NCBI GenBank assembly: GCA_900315265.1
Contig: OMYN01000011.1
Span: 1 to 64,000 of the forward strand
Reading direction: 5' to 3'
From: an uncultured Eubacteriales bacterium
GTDB taxonomy: Bacteria; Bacillota; Clostridia; Lachnospirales; Bianqueaceae
Length of the DNA: 64,000 nucleotides
Below, piece by piece: positions 41,730 through 49,750 of the stretch. Made by a program: the position numbers and the translations under genes. Numbering within the stretch: position 1 is the stretch's first letter; every line of letters begins with the position of its first letter. The notes beneath the pieces were generated by a model. The model was not told the DNA's origin. It worked only from the letters and a program-made list of their open reading frames with translations, and ran no database searches.

Positions 41730-43607
41730 TCATTCTTTGATCTTGCAGAAGTTCCAGCCCCAGCCTACTTCGTTCATCCAGCCGTCCTGAGTCAGCTCAA
41801 CACGGTCGGACTTCAGATAGTGGTCCATGATTTCATTAACAGGAATGATGATGGCATGCTGGATCAGCATATCTTCCATCTTATCGACATCCTTCAGACG
41901 AACGCCGTCATCGAAGCGGTTGTCACCGTAGCAGGCTTCGTTGAAGGTTGCGTCGAACTCATCATTGATATAGGGCTCGTTCTTTGCAGTATAGAAACTG
42001 GTCCAATACTTAAAGGCATTCCAAGGCATCAGAGAGGTGCTGCTCCATCCTGCCCAGGACAGCTCATAGGCAGAAGGATTGGTAGGCCAGCTTCTTACCT
42101 GGTCGCCGCGCTGTGAAGAAGGCATAGCCTGAAGTTCCAGTTTGAACTTGTCTTCACCAAACAGCTGCTGCCAGCTGTTCTGCACGAACTCGGACATGGC
42201 CTTATAAGCAGCGGTATCGTTGTAGATCATGGTCAGATCGACGGAATCGACACCGGTTTCCTCAAGGGCTTTATTGAACAGTTCTTTGGCTTTATCGGGA
42301 TCATAGCTGTAGTTGACCGGATCGGTGTTGGCCTTTCCTTCTTCCGTATCACGGAATGCTGTGTTGGTAGCCAGGTCGATGATATGGTTGGAAGGAACGA
42401 TATAATCTGCCGGGATACCATAGTTCATATCGGCAAGGGTCTTGCGGTCGGTGCCGTAGAACAGGGCCAGGCGGAAGTTCTCGTTGCCAAGGATGGGCTG
42501 ATCGGGATCAGCGGAGTTGATAACGATATGACGGACGCAGTTGGAATAAGAGGTCATCAGGCGGGGATCTTCTTCGTACTGTGCCATGCTGTCAGCGGGA
42601 ACAGCGATATAATCGACTTCCCCGTTCTCGAACATCTGCATCTGGGTAGAGGTATCTTCAACGACACGGATGTCGATGCCTGCCAGCCAGATCTTATCGG
42701 CAAATACGTAGTTGGGATTCTTGACCATGTGGATCTCTTCGTCGTTCTGCCAGCTTTCGATCTTGAAGGGGCCGCCGGAGATCCAGTAGTCTGCGGAAGT
42801 ACCGTACAGGGTCTCGGTACGGTCTGCATTCATGCCTTTTTCGTAGTACTCTTCGTTTACCAGGCAGTTAGCCGGGTGAGACAGGTGGGTCATAACTTCC
42901 TGTGCGTCCTGCTTGGCTACGGTATCGATCTCAACGGTATAATCATCGATCTTTTTCAGGCCGACGCTGTCCCAGTCGGATTTGCCCTCATAATAATCCT
43001 CCGCACCTGCGATCTCGATAACGTCTTTGGCGAAGTTTCCGCCGCGGCTGTTAGCCAGGGTCGGGTCAAGGACCTCTTTCCAGGTGTACATTACGGTATC
43101 AGCATTGATGGGATCACCGTTTTCCCAGGTCAGACCCTGACGCAGTTTGATCTGCCAGGTCTTGCCGTCGCCGTTAACGTCGATAGGATCTTCTTCGGCA
43201 ACCTCGCCCTGAAGGACGATCCCGTCTCCGGTATCATTGACGAAATAATCGTACAGGATAGGAGACAGACGCCGGATCTGCGTGGACGCGTAGGAGTTGA
43301 TGTAGGTCTGCGGGTTCAGAGAACCGATGGTATTAGCAGATACCTCATTCAAGGTGCCGGAACCTTCCGGAGTAGGTTTGTCGGCTTCGGCAGCGGGAGC
43401 GGAGGACTCAGCTGCGGCGGACGACTCGGATGCTGCAGATACTTCAGAAGCTTCGGAAGAGCTTTCCGCTTTGGAAGCTTCGGAAGATTCCTCACTAAAG
43501 GTCAGGGACTCATCGACCCCCGACGATTTGGAGGAACATCCGGTCAGCATTCCCGCAACCAGAGCACCGGTCACAAGGACTGCCAGAATGCGCTTGATCT
43601 TTTTCAT
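41730..43607 (-). CDS. oppA: Oligopeptide ABC transporter substrate-binding lipoprotein (OppA type)
   Basis: A 625-residue SBP_bac_5 protein. The signal peptide ends in lipobox LTGC (Cys24). A Ser/Ala/Glu-rich flexible linker spans about residues 25-85. The binding domain includes PQTYINSYASTQIRRLSPILYD in two parts and the conserved KLRQGLTWENGDPINADTVMYTWK region, again in parts. The start has AAGGAG 8 nt upstream. No clear promoter is seen in the 112 bases upstream. Ligand specificity cannot be read; peptide is the family default. Confidence 0.92.
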   Translation of the reverse strand: MKKIKRILAVLVTGALVAGMLTGCSSKSSGVDESLTFSEESSEASKAESSSEASEVSAASESSAAAESSAPAAEADKPTPEGSGTLNEVSANTIGSLNPQTYINSYASTQIRRLSPILYDYFVNDTGDGIVLQGEVAEEDPIDVNGDGKTWQIKLRQGLTWENGDPINADTVMYTWKEVLDPTLANSRGGNFAKDVIEIAGAEDYYEGKSDWDSVGLKKIDDYTVEIDTVAKQDAQEVMTHLSHPANCLVNEEYYEKGMNADRTETLYGTSADYWISGGPFKIESWQNDEEIHMVKNPNYVFADKIWLAGIDIRVVEDTSTQMQMFENGEVDYIAVPADSMAQYEEDPRLMTSYSNCVRHIVINSADPDQPILGNENFRLALFYGTDRKTLADMNYGIPADYIVPSNHIIDLATNTAFRDTEEGKANTDPVNYSYDPDKAKELFNKALEETGVDSVDLTMIYNDTAAYKAMSEFVQNSWQQLFGEDKFKLELQAMPSSQRGDQVRSWPTNPSAYELSWAGWSSTSLMPWNAFKYWTSFYTAKNEPYINDEFDATFNEACYGDNRFDDGVRLKDVDKMEDMLIQHAIIIPVNEIMDHYLKSDRVELTQDGWMNEVGWGWNFCKIKE

Positions 43608-43719
43608 GTGTTTCTCCTTTCAGAGTTGTGACTTGCAAGACTCCCGGACACGGGCAGCCCTGCTATATGCCATCGGTCTTCTGTCGGTGATGAACGAAGA
43701 AGATCGAATGAACCGAAAA

Positions 43720-44082
43720 TTAAAGAAGGACCAGGGAACCGATCAGAAAGACGGCGAATGCCGCGTACGGTTCAAGAAAATTGACGGTATGTTTATTTTC
43801 CTTCAGGTATTGAACATAACCATCCCCGCTCGCATCCAGGAACTGTTTATTGCGGCGGATGGAAAAGTACTTTTTGAAGCTATAGATCGTATGATCGAAA
43901 AAGCCCAGATAGCGTACCGTTTTCCAAAGACTGACGACCAGAAGGACCAGGGCGCCTGTCGTCAAGGCATCCGGCAGAGCGTTTGCTGTATGTCCTTTCA
44001 GCATATACATAAGGACCGCTGCCGCTGCCCCGATACTCAGATAGCGGATAAAATCGACGGCTGTAAAACGGATCTTTTTCAT
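43720..44082 (-). CDS. Small membrane protein of unknown function
   Basis: A 120-residue protein with three hydrophobic segments: about residues 12-28, 38-56 and 100-119. The middle has LWKTVRYLGFFDHTIYSFKKYF. The pattern faintly recalls DUF3899 membrane proteins, but I cannot confirm this. Its ATG is 6 nt after the stop of the serine hydrolase gene, with no clear ribosome binding site, so it is probably translationally coupled to it. Confidence 0.68.
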   Translation of the reverse strand: MKKIRFTAVDFIRYLSIGAAAAVLMYMLKGHTANALPDALTTGALVLLVVSLWKTVRYLGFFDHTIYSFKKYFSIRRNKQFLDASGDGYVQYLKENKHTVNFLEPYAAFAVFLIGSLVLL

Positions 44083-44088
44083 CAGTGT

Positions 44089-45507
44089 TTACACTTTAGG
44101 GATCAGGCGGCTTCCGTAAGCAACCGCGTACAGGCCCCTCTCCTCGTTGAAAATAAAGCGTACATACAGATCGGAATATTTTCCGCGGACGATACCGGCT
44201 CTGGGGCTGACGGGAATAAAGTTTTTCTCATTGCCTTTCTCGTCCTTAAGTCCGGCTGTTCCGTCTTCTTTTTCGTAGAATTCAATGATCGTACCCTCGC
44301 CGGATACATACCGGCCGGCCAGGTCTTTGACCGTTTTATTATCCAGAGGATAGGCTTTCCAGATATCGCGTTTGGGAAGCGGATCATCACCGTTGAGCAT
44401 TTTCATGACCGCATCGCTGATCAAAGCGACCGGAACACCCGAAGTATTGCACAGAACGACGACCGCAACATCATTATCATAGGTAAAAGCAATATTGGAA
44501 GAAACTCCGGGAAGGCTTCCGCCGTGGCCGGTGACCGTCATGCTGCCCACTTGTTTGCTGGAAAGGCCGAATCCGTAACTTCCGAAAGCACCGTAGGGCT
44601 GTCTGGGTTTGACCATCTGACGGATGCCGGATTCCGAAAGGATCCGGGTGCCGTTAAGAGCCTTGCCTTCTCTTAAGTACATAGCCAGGTATTTCTTCAG
44701 GTCATTGATGGTCGATTTCATAGCGCCGCCGCCGTTTAAAACGAAAGCGTTATCGTGGTAGTCGTGATGCGCCTTTTCCTGCCCGTCCTCATCTTTGGTG
44801 GAATACAGGGTAGCGGAATCCGAGTCCAGGACCGGTTTTACAAAACTGCAGCCGGACCGGAACATTTCCAGAGGCGCCAGGATATGTTTATCAAGATAAG
44901 CGGCATAGGAACCCTCGCCGCCCTGAGTACGGATGATATCGGAAAGAAGTCCGAAACCGTCATTACAGTAACTTAAATATTCACCGGGGTCTCCGTTAAG
45001 GCCCTTTTCTTTGGTCTGCTCGTCCAGACGGCTTGCTACCCTTTTTACGCCTTCCGCGGCCAGCTGGTCATTATAAGCCAGATCGTTTTCTTCGGTTTCG
45101 ACCAGGCCCAGATCGCCGGCTACCTGATCGACCACGATACGCGGCAGAGGAAAAAATCCTCCGGCATGAGATAAAAGATGACGGATCAGGACCGGTTTGC
45201 TGTTTTTATTGGTAAATTCGGGGATATATTTGCTGATAGGGTCGTCCAGGCTGATGGCACCTTTTTCGACCAGCTGCATAATAGCCAGTGCCGTAAAGGA
45301 TTTGGTGCAGCTTGCAATGCCATAGATAGTATCCGGAGTAATAGGCGCTTTGCTTTCTTTATCCCGATAGCCCCAAAACTTTTGATAAAGGGTATTGCCC
45401 TGACTGTCGACAGCTGCTACGGCAATACCACAGGCACCGGAATCTTCTTTTATCGTCTCAATATACGTTTCTGCCAGTAATTCCTGCTCGTGTGTCAAAC
45501 GATTCAT
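44089..45507 (-). CDS. Serine hydrolase, class C beta-lactamase / penicillin-binding protein-like family
   Basis: A 472-residue protein. The SXXK motif is SCTK (Ser66, Lys69) in IYGIASCTKSFTALAIMQLVE, the YXN motif is YCN in YLSYCNDGFGLL, and the third box is HGG in VTGHGGSLPG. The last ~110 residues form a beta-rich C-terminal domain. No signal peptide is visible, so it is probably an intracellular esterase or peptidase rather than a secreted lactamase. The ATG at 45507 has AGAGGAG 5 nt upstream. It interrupts the trmD-rplS neighbourhood. Confidence 0.88.
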   Translation of the reverse strand: MNRLTHEQELLAETYIETIKEDSGACGIAVAAVDSQGNTLYQKFWGYRDKESKAPITPDTIYGIASCTKSFTALAIMQLVEKGAISLDDPISKYIPEFTNKNSKPVLIRHLLSHAGGFFPLPRIVVDQVAGDLGLVETEENDLAYNDQLAAEGVKRVASRLDEQTKEKGLNGDPGEYLSYCNDGFGLLSDIIRTQGGEGSYAAYLDKHILAPLEMFRSGCSFVKPVLDSDSATLYSTKDEDGQEKAHHDYHDNAFVLNGGGAMKSTINDLKKYLAMYLREGKALNGTRILSESGIRQMVKPRQPYGAFGSYGFGLSSKQVGSMTVTGHGGSLPGVSSNIAFTYDNDVAVVVLCNTSGVPVALISDAVMKMLNGDDPLPKRDIWKAYPLDNKTVKDLAGRYVSGEGTIIEFYEKEDGTAGLKDEKGNEKNFIPVSPRAGIVRGKYSDLYVRFIFNEERGLYAVAYGSRLIPKV

Positions 45508-45736
45508 CCGTTCTCCTCTTTTATTTCGAGACATTTAGTTTGCATAAAAAGCAAAAACAAGATGCAAGAAGTATAAATAGAAAAACGGATCGGCTCAATA
45601 TGGAAAGTTAACAAAATCTTCAAGATTTATACATAATTATATAGGGAAATTGTGTAATTATACGAGGCGGCATGATTTTATTCTCACCTTTTCCCGCAGG
45701 AATTGCGTTTATACACTATATTTACCTTGTAATTAT

Positions 45737-46480
45737 TTAGGAATTGTATAATTCATCGGTTACTTCTTTCCAGATCTTCCGCTCTTCATCCGTCATTTTA
45801 TCGGGGTCGATCAGATCCGGACGCTTTTTGATTGTGTTTTCGATTGCTTTTTTGCATCTCCATTTACGGATCAATGCATGGTTGCCGGAAAGTAAAACCT
45901 CCGGGACCTCTCTGTCATGAAATACACGGGGCCTTGAATACTGAGGATACTCCAGAAACTGGGTACTGAAAGACTCATCGACCGGAGAATCCTGATTGCC
46001 CAGCACACCCGGGACCAGCCTGGACACGGCATCCATTACGATCAGCGACGGCAGTTCTCCCCCGGTCAACACGTAATCTCCGGCAGAGATCTCGTCTGTG
46101 ACCATTTCATCCAGCACTCTCTGGTCGATCCCTTCATAATGGCCGCATAAAAGGATGATCTCGGATTCCTGTGACAGTTCTTTGGCGATCTTCTGGTTGA
46201 ATGTACGGCCTTCCGGCGACATAAAGATCAGAGGTGCTTTATCGGAAGTACGTTTTCTGGCTTCCTGACAGGCTTCGAAAACAGGCTGGGCCTGCATGAC
46301 CATGCCGGCGCCGCCGCCGAAGGGATAATCGTCGACAGAATGATAATTGTTATGGGAATAATCCCGGATATCGATGGTTTCCAGTTCGATGATGCCTTTA
46401 TCAAGGGCCCGTCCCAGCACGCTGTTATGGGCGGCCTGGCGGATCATATCCGGAAACAGGGTCAGGATCACGAATTTCAT
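45737..46480 (-). CDS. trmD: tRNA (guanine-N1-)-methyltransferase
   Basis: A 247-residue SPOUT-family enzyme that methylates G37 of tRNAs and prevents frameshifting. The trefoil-knot motifs LLCGHYEGIDQRVL and EISAGDYVLTGGELPSLIV are present. It follows rimM by 2 bp. The 229 bp between trmD and the serine hydrolase start are AT-rich and hold no convincing terminator or promoter. Confidence 0.97.
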   Translation of the reverse strand: MKFVILTLFPDMIRQAAHNSVLGRALDKGIIELETIDIRDYSHNNYHSVDDYPFGGGAGMVMQAQPVFEACQEARKRTSDKAPLIFMSPEGRTFNQKIAKELSQESEIILLCGHYEGIDQRVLDEMVTDEISAGDYVLTGGELPSLIVMDAVSRLVPGVLGNQDSPVDESFSTQFLEYPQYSRPRVFHDREVPEVLLSGNHALIRKWRCKKAIENTIKKRPDLIDPDKMTDEERKIWKEVTDELYNS

Positions 46481-46482
46481 AC

Positions 46483-47019
46483 TCAGCTCTCCATTCCTTT
46501 CAAAAGGTGCACCACGATCCTTTTGGCGGCTTTATCCAGTAATACGATGCAGTCCTGGATCACGGGGATCAGGATCTCGTGGTCCTTGTCATCTTTTACG
46601 TCCAATATATAGCCGGCCTTGGTCTCAAGCATCTGGTCCACCCGGCCCAGGATGCGTCCCTGATCGGTCACCACCGATGCCTGCATATAATCCCGAATGT
46701 AGAATTCATTGGCTTTTAAAGGTATGGCCTTCTCATCGGGGATCCATAAAGACCCGTCTTTGAGGCCTTCCGCGTCCTCGATACGGCCGATACCGTCAAA
46801 GGTCAGGATCACCCTGTCTTTAAAATACTGGACGCGGCTGATGGTCAGTTCTTTTAATATTTCATTTGGAAAGCTGTCCTCGTCCGTACCCTTGGGGCAG
46901 AAATATACCTGTTTCAGTTTTTCGAAGCGCTTGGGATCATCACAGGTCGGATAGACATTCACGGCTCCTTTGATGCCATGCATACTGATGATGATGCCCA
47001 CACGAAACATTCGGTCCAT
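46483..47019 (-). CDS. rimM: 16S rRNA processing protein RimM
   Basis: A 178-residue protein with the N-terminal RimM beta-barrel (RVGIIISMHGIKGAVNVYPTCDDPKRF) and the C-terminal PRC-barrel (KANEFYIRDYMQASVVTDQGRILG). It helps 30S head assembly with S19. An intrinsic terminator lies between khpA and this gene, and no strong promoter is visible after it. Confidence 0.95.
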   Translation of the reverse strand: MDRMFRVGIIISMHGIKGAVNVYPTCDDPKRFEKLKQVYFCPKGTDEDSFPNEILKELTISRVQYFKDRVILTFDGIGRIEDAEGLKDGSLWIPDEKAIPLKANEFYIRDYMQASVVTDQGRILGRVDQMLETKAGYILDVKDDKDHEILIPVIQDCIVLLDKAAKRIVVHLLKGMES

Positions 47020-47077
47020 GCATCCTCCCTAGACAGTAATTTTTCAGTGCAGAATTTTGCAATGTAAAATTTTAGGT

Positions 47078-47107
47078 AAAAAAAGAGCCAGCAGAAACTG
47101 GCTCTTT
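47078..47107 (-). terminator. Intrinsic terminator between khpA and rimM
   Basis: On the minus strand, a perfect 10-bp stem AAAGAGCCAG/CTGGCTCTTT with a 6-nt loop is followed by TTTTTTT. It starts 6 nt after the khpA stop codon. Confidence 0.9.
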
Positions 47108-47112
47108 GAAGT

Positions 47113-47352
47113 TTATTCGTTTTCGGAAACGATCTCAACGGTCACATGCTCATCCTGCTTGATAGCAGCCGCTTTTACGACCGTACGGATCGCCTTTGCG
47201 ATACGGCCCTGCTTGCCGATCACCTTTCCCATATCTTCCTGAGAGACCTTGATATTGATGACTTTTTCGTCATCTTTGGCTTCTTCGGTAACCTCGACCT
47301 GATCCGGGTGATCGACCAAGGACGTGACAATGATTTCGACTAACTCTTTCAC
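47113..47352 (-). CDS. khpA: KH-domain RNA-binding protein KhpA
   Basis: A 79-residue single KH-domain protein with the GXXG loop in VIGKQGRIAKAIRTVVKAA. KhpA pairs with KhpB/Jag and affects division and sRNA biology in streptococci. The start is GTG, with GGGAGG 5 nt upstream. It is in its standard place after rpsP. Confidence 0.93.
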   Translation of the reverse strand: MKELVEIIVTSLVDHPDQVEVTEEAKDDEKVINIKVSQEDMGKVIGKQGRIAKAIRTVVKAAAIKQDEHVTVEIVSENE

Positions 47353-47433
47353 TGCTTCCTCCCTCTGGACGAAAAGGTTCCGTCTTCACGCCTGAATTAT
47401 TCCTGCATGAAAACGGTCCATACCGGTTTCTTA

Positions 47434-47688
47434 TTACTCGGCTTTGTTTTCAGCTTTTCTTGCGGTTTCGATCAGCTTTTTAACGGTCTCGGTCGGCTGT
47501 GCGCCGTTTTTGATCCATTCGTCGACCTTTTCAAGATCCAATTTGATCACACTGGGCTCTTTGGTAGGATCGTAAGTGCCGACCTGCTCGATGAAACGTC
47601 CGTTTCTGGGAGAACGGATGTCGGCAACGATAACTCTGTAAAAGGGCTGTCCTTTAGCACCGATTCTCTTCAGTCTGATTTTTACCAT
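47434..47688 (-). CDS. rpsP: 30S ribosomal protein S16
   Basis: An 84-residue protein starting [30 protein letters not shown] in family style and ending with an Ala/Lys-rich tail. S16 stabilises the 30S body. AGGAGG lies about 9 nt upstream of the ATG. Confidence 0.97.
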   Translation of the reverse strand: MVKIRLKRIGAKGQPFYRVIVADIRSPRNGRFIEQVGTYDPTKEPSVIKLDLEKVDEWIKNGAQPTETVKKLIETARKAENKAE

Positions 47689-47726
47689 GATAGTAACCTC
47701 CTAAAATAAATCCTAAAAAATATATT

Positions 47727-47756
47727 GAAAACCGGTGTCGAAAGACCGGGGTTTTC
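47727..47756 (-). terminator. Hairpin with T-rich tail between ffh and rpsP
   Basis: On the minus strand GAAAACC-C-CGGT and ACCGGTTTTC pair with one bulge, followed by AATATATTTTTT. It may terminate partly or be an RNA processing site, uncoupling S16 from Ffh. Confidence 0.65.
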
Positions 47757-47782
47757 CGAATAGTAAGTACTCTTGCCTTAGA

Positions 47783-49138
47783 TCAAAAGCCCATGGGGCT
47801 GCCGCCTCCCAGCTTGCCCAGCATATTCATCATGCGGCGTTTCCCGCCCTTGCCATTGAACTGTTTGGACATCTGTTTGACCTGCTCATAGCCCTTCAAA
47901 AAGCGGTTCAGTTCCTGGATGGATGTCCCAGAGCCTCTGACGATGCGGCGTTTTCTGGACATATCCAGGATCTGGGGCCGTCTTCTTTCTCTGGGAGTCA
48001 TAGAAAGGATCATGGCTTCGATCCTTTTGATACTGGATTCGTCGACTTCCTGTCCTTTGGTCAGCTGATTCATACCCGGGAACATTTTCAGGATCGAATT
48101 CATGCCGCCCATCTTTTTCATCTGCTGCATGGACAAAAGGTAATCATCCAGGGTGAACTCCCCGGGCTTTTTCTCGGACAGCTTTTTAGCTGTCTCGGTG
48201 TCCATGCTCTCCTGAGCCTTATCGATCAGGGTAAGGACATCTCCCATGCCCAGGATGCGGGAAGCCATACGGTCGGGGTGAAACTCTTCGATATCGCCGA
48301 TCTTCTCGCCGACACCGGAAAATTTGATCGGCTTCCCGGTCACGGCCCGGATAGATAACGCCGCGCCGCCGCGCGTATCGCCGTCAAGCTTGGTCAGGAT
48401 GACGCCGGTGATATCCAGCCTCTGGTCGAATCCCTGGGCCACGTCGACAGCCCGCTGACCGGTCATGGCATCGACGGTCAGAAGGATCTCGGACGGCTCG
48501 ACCGCCTTTTTGATGTCTTCCAGTTCCTGCATCAGGTCTTCGTTGATCTCGCTGCGGCCGGCCGTATCGATGATCACCAGGTTGCATCCGCTGTTTCTGG
48601 CTTTTTCGACCGCTTTCTCAGCAATTACAACGGGACTGACTTCTGTCCCCATTTCAAAAACAGGCACATCGATCTGATCACCTAAGACCTGCAGCTGTTT
48701 GACAGCGGCCGGACGATAAACGTCGCAGGCTGCCAGAAGAGGTTTTTTGCCTTTTTTCTTCAGCATGTTGGCCAGTTTCGCGCTCATGGTCGTTTTACCG
48801 GCGCCCTGAAGGCCGACCATCATGAAAACAGTCGGGACCGTGCTTCCGTAGATCAGGCTGCTGTCATTGTCAGACCCCATCAGGTCGGTCATCTCTTCAT
48901 CAACGATCTTGATGACCTGCTGTCCGGGCGTCAGACTGGTCAGGACCTGACTGCCGATCGCCTTATCCGTTACCCTTTTGCAAAAATCCTTTACGACCTT
49001 ATAGTTAACATCCGCTTCCAGAAGAGCCATCCTGACCTGACGCATGGCCTCTTTCAGGTCCTGCTCGGTCAGTGTGCCCTTATCTCTCAGCTTTTTAAAG
49101 ACGTTTTGCAGCTTATCCGATAGACTCTCAAATGCCAT
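47783..49138 (-). CDS. ffh: Signal recognition particle protein Ffh
   Basis: A 451-residue SRP54 GTPase. The N domain is followed by the G domain with GLQGAGKTTMSAKLA, DVYRPAA, DTAGR and TKLDGDTRGGAALS, then a Met-rich M domain including MKKMGGMNSILKMFPG and RIVRGSGTSIQELNRFL. It targets nascent membrane proteins to FtsY. It lies 38 bp after ylxM. Confidence 0.98.
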   Translation of the reverse strand: MAFESLSDKLQNVFKKLRDKGTLTEQDLKEAMRQVRMALLEADVNYKVVKDFCKRVTDKAIGSQVLTSLTPGQQVIKIVDEEMTDLMGSDNDSSLIYGSTVPTVFMMVGLQGAGKTTMSAKLANMLKKKGKKPLLAACDVYRPAAVKQLQVLGDQIDVPVFEMGTEVSPVVIAEKAVEKARNSGCNLVIIDTAGRSEINEDLMQELEDIKKAVEPSEILLTVDAMTGQRAVDVAQGFDQRLDITGVILTKLDGDTRGGAALSIRAVTGKPIKFSGVGEKIGDIEEFHPDRMASRILGMGDVLTLIDKAQESMDTETAKKLSEKKPGEFTLDDYLLSMQQMKKMGGMNSILKMFPGMNQLTKGQEVDESSIKRIEAMILSMTPRERRRPQILDMSRKRRIVRGSGTSIQELNRFLKGYEQVKQMSKQFNGKGGKRRMMNMLGKLGGGSPMGF

Positions 49139-49176
49139 TCGACTCTCCTGTATCCTACGCTATCCTTACGCTATCC

Positions 49177-49527
49177 TCAGGCGGTCTGATCCGGTCCGAA
49201 TCCCGCCGCTTTTTTTAATTCCTCGACTTCTTTTTTCAGCACATCAGCAGGGGCCTGTCTGTCCAGATCTTCTTCCAATCGTCCGATCCATTTGGAAATA
49301 GCAAGAAAACGGTCCACCATGCCGAGCTTGTCCTCTGCTTCCTCCAGGACCGCCATTCCCCGGTGGATGGTATCCGATACGCCCTGCCGGGTGATCTTCA
49401 TCTCGTCCGCGATCTCGGACAAAGACCAGTCTTCGGAAATATGAAGCTTGAGCACCTGACGCTGCTTGTCGGTCAGCAATCCCTGATAGAAATCAAGAAG
49501 CATCGACTGCCGATATAAGGTATCCAT
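49177..49527 (-). CDS. ylxM: YlxM family helix-turn-helix protein
   Basis: A 116-residue protein with a sigma-70 region 4-like helix-turn-helix: LLTDKQRQVLKLHISEDWSLSEIADEMKITRQGVSDTI in parts. YlxM stimulates SRP activity in streptococci and is co-transcribed with ffh. It is the first gene of the ylxM-ffh-rpsP-khpA-rimM-trmD unit. Confidence 0.93.
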   Translation of the reverse strand: MDTLYRQSMLLDFYQGLLTDKQRQVLKLHISEDWSLSEIADEMKITRQGVSDTIHRGMAVLEEAEDKLGMVDRFLAISKWIGRLEEDLDRQAPADVLKKEVEELKKAAGFGPDQTA

Positions 49528-49576
49528 AGCTTCTCTCCTTTATGGGTGTAAAGGCATTGACCTTGACACTCGAAAG

Positions 49577-49605
49577 AGTATACCAGATGCTCTTTCTTCT
49601 GTCAA
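49577..49605 (-). promoter_or_regulatory. Promoter of the ylxM-ffh unit
   Basis: On the minus strand, consensus TTGACA (49605-49600) and TATACT (49582-49577) are 17 bp apart. Confidence 0.85.
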
Positions 49606-49680
49606 CAGGTATTTGAACAAGGATTGCATTTTATCTTTCCTTCATTTATAATGGTCCTAGTTTTTAAAAATGTTTTAGTA

Positions 49681-49710
49681 TTGGCGAAAATTTAACGTTT
49701 TCTTTACGAT
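49681..49710 (+). promoter_or_regulatory. Possible promoter of the MATE gene
   Basis: TTGGCG (49681-49686) and TACGAT (49705-49710) are 18 bp apart, about 35 bp before the start codon. The match is moderate. Confidence 0.45.
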
Positions 49711-49750
49711 AGAAAACAGTATCCTATTTTCTTCTCATAAAGGAGGGCTT

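Noticed and set aside
42384-43631. 415-codon open frame antisense to oppA
   Set aside because: Hydrophobic and Gly/Ser-rich residues come from the reverse of Ala/Ser/Glu codons in oppA. There is no ribosome binding site.
45508-45736. Promoter or terminator between trmD and the serine hydrolase gene
   Set aside because: Several TATAAT-like strings occur in AT-rich DNA, but none has a good -35 at the right distance, and no strong hairpin with a T tract is visible.
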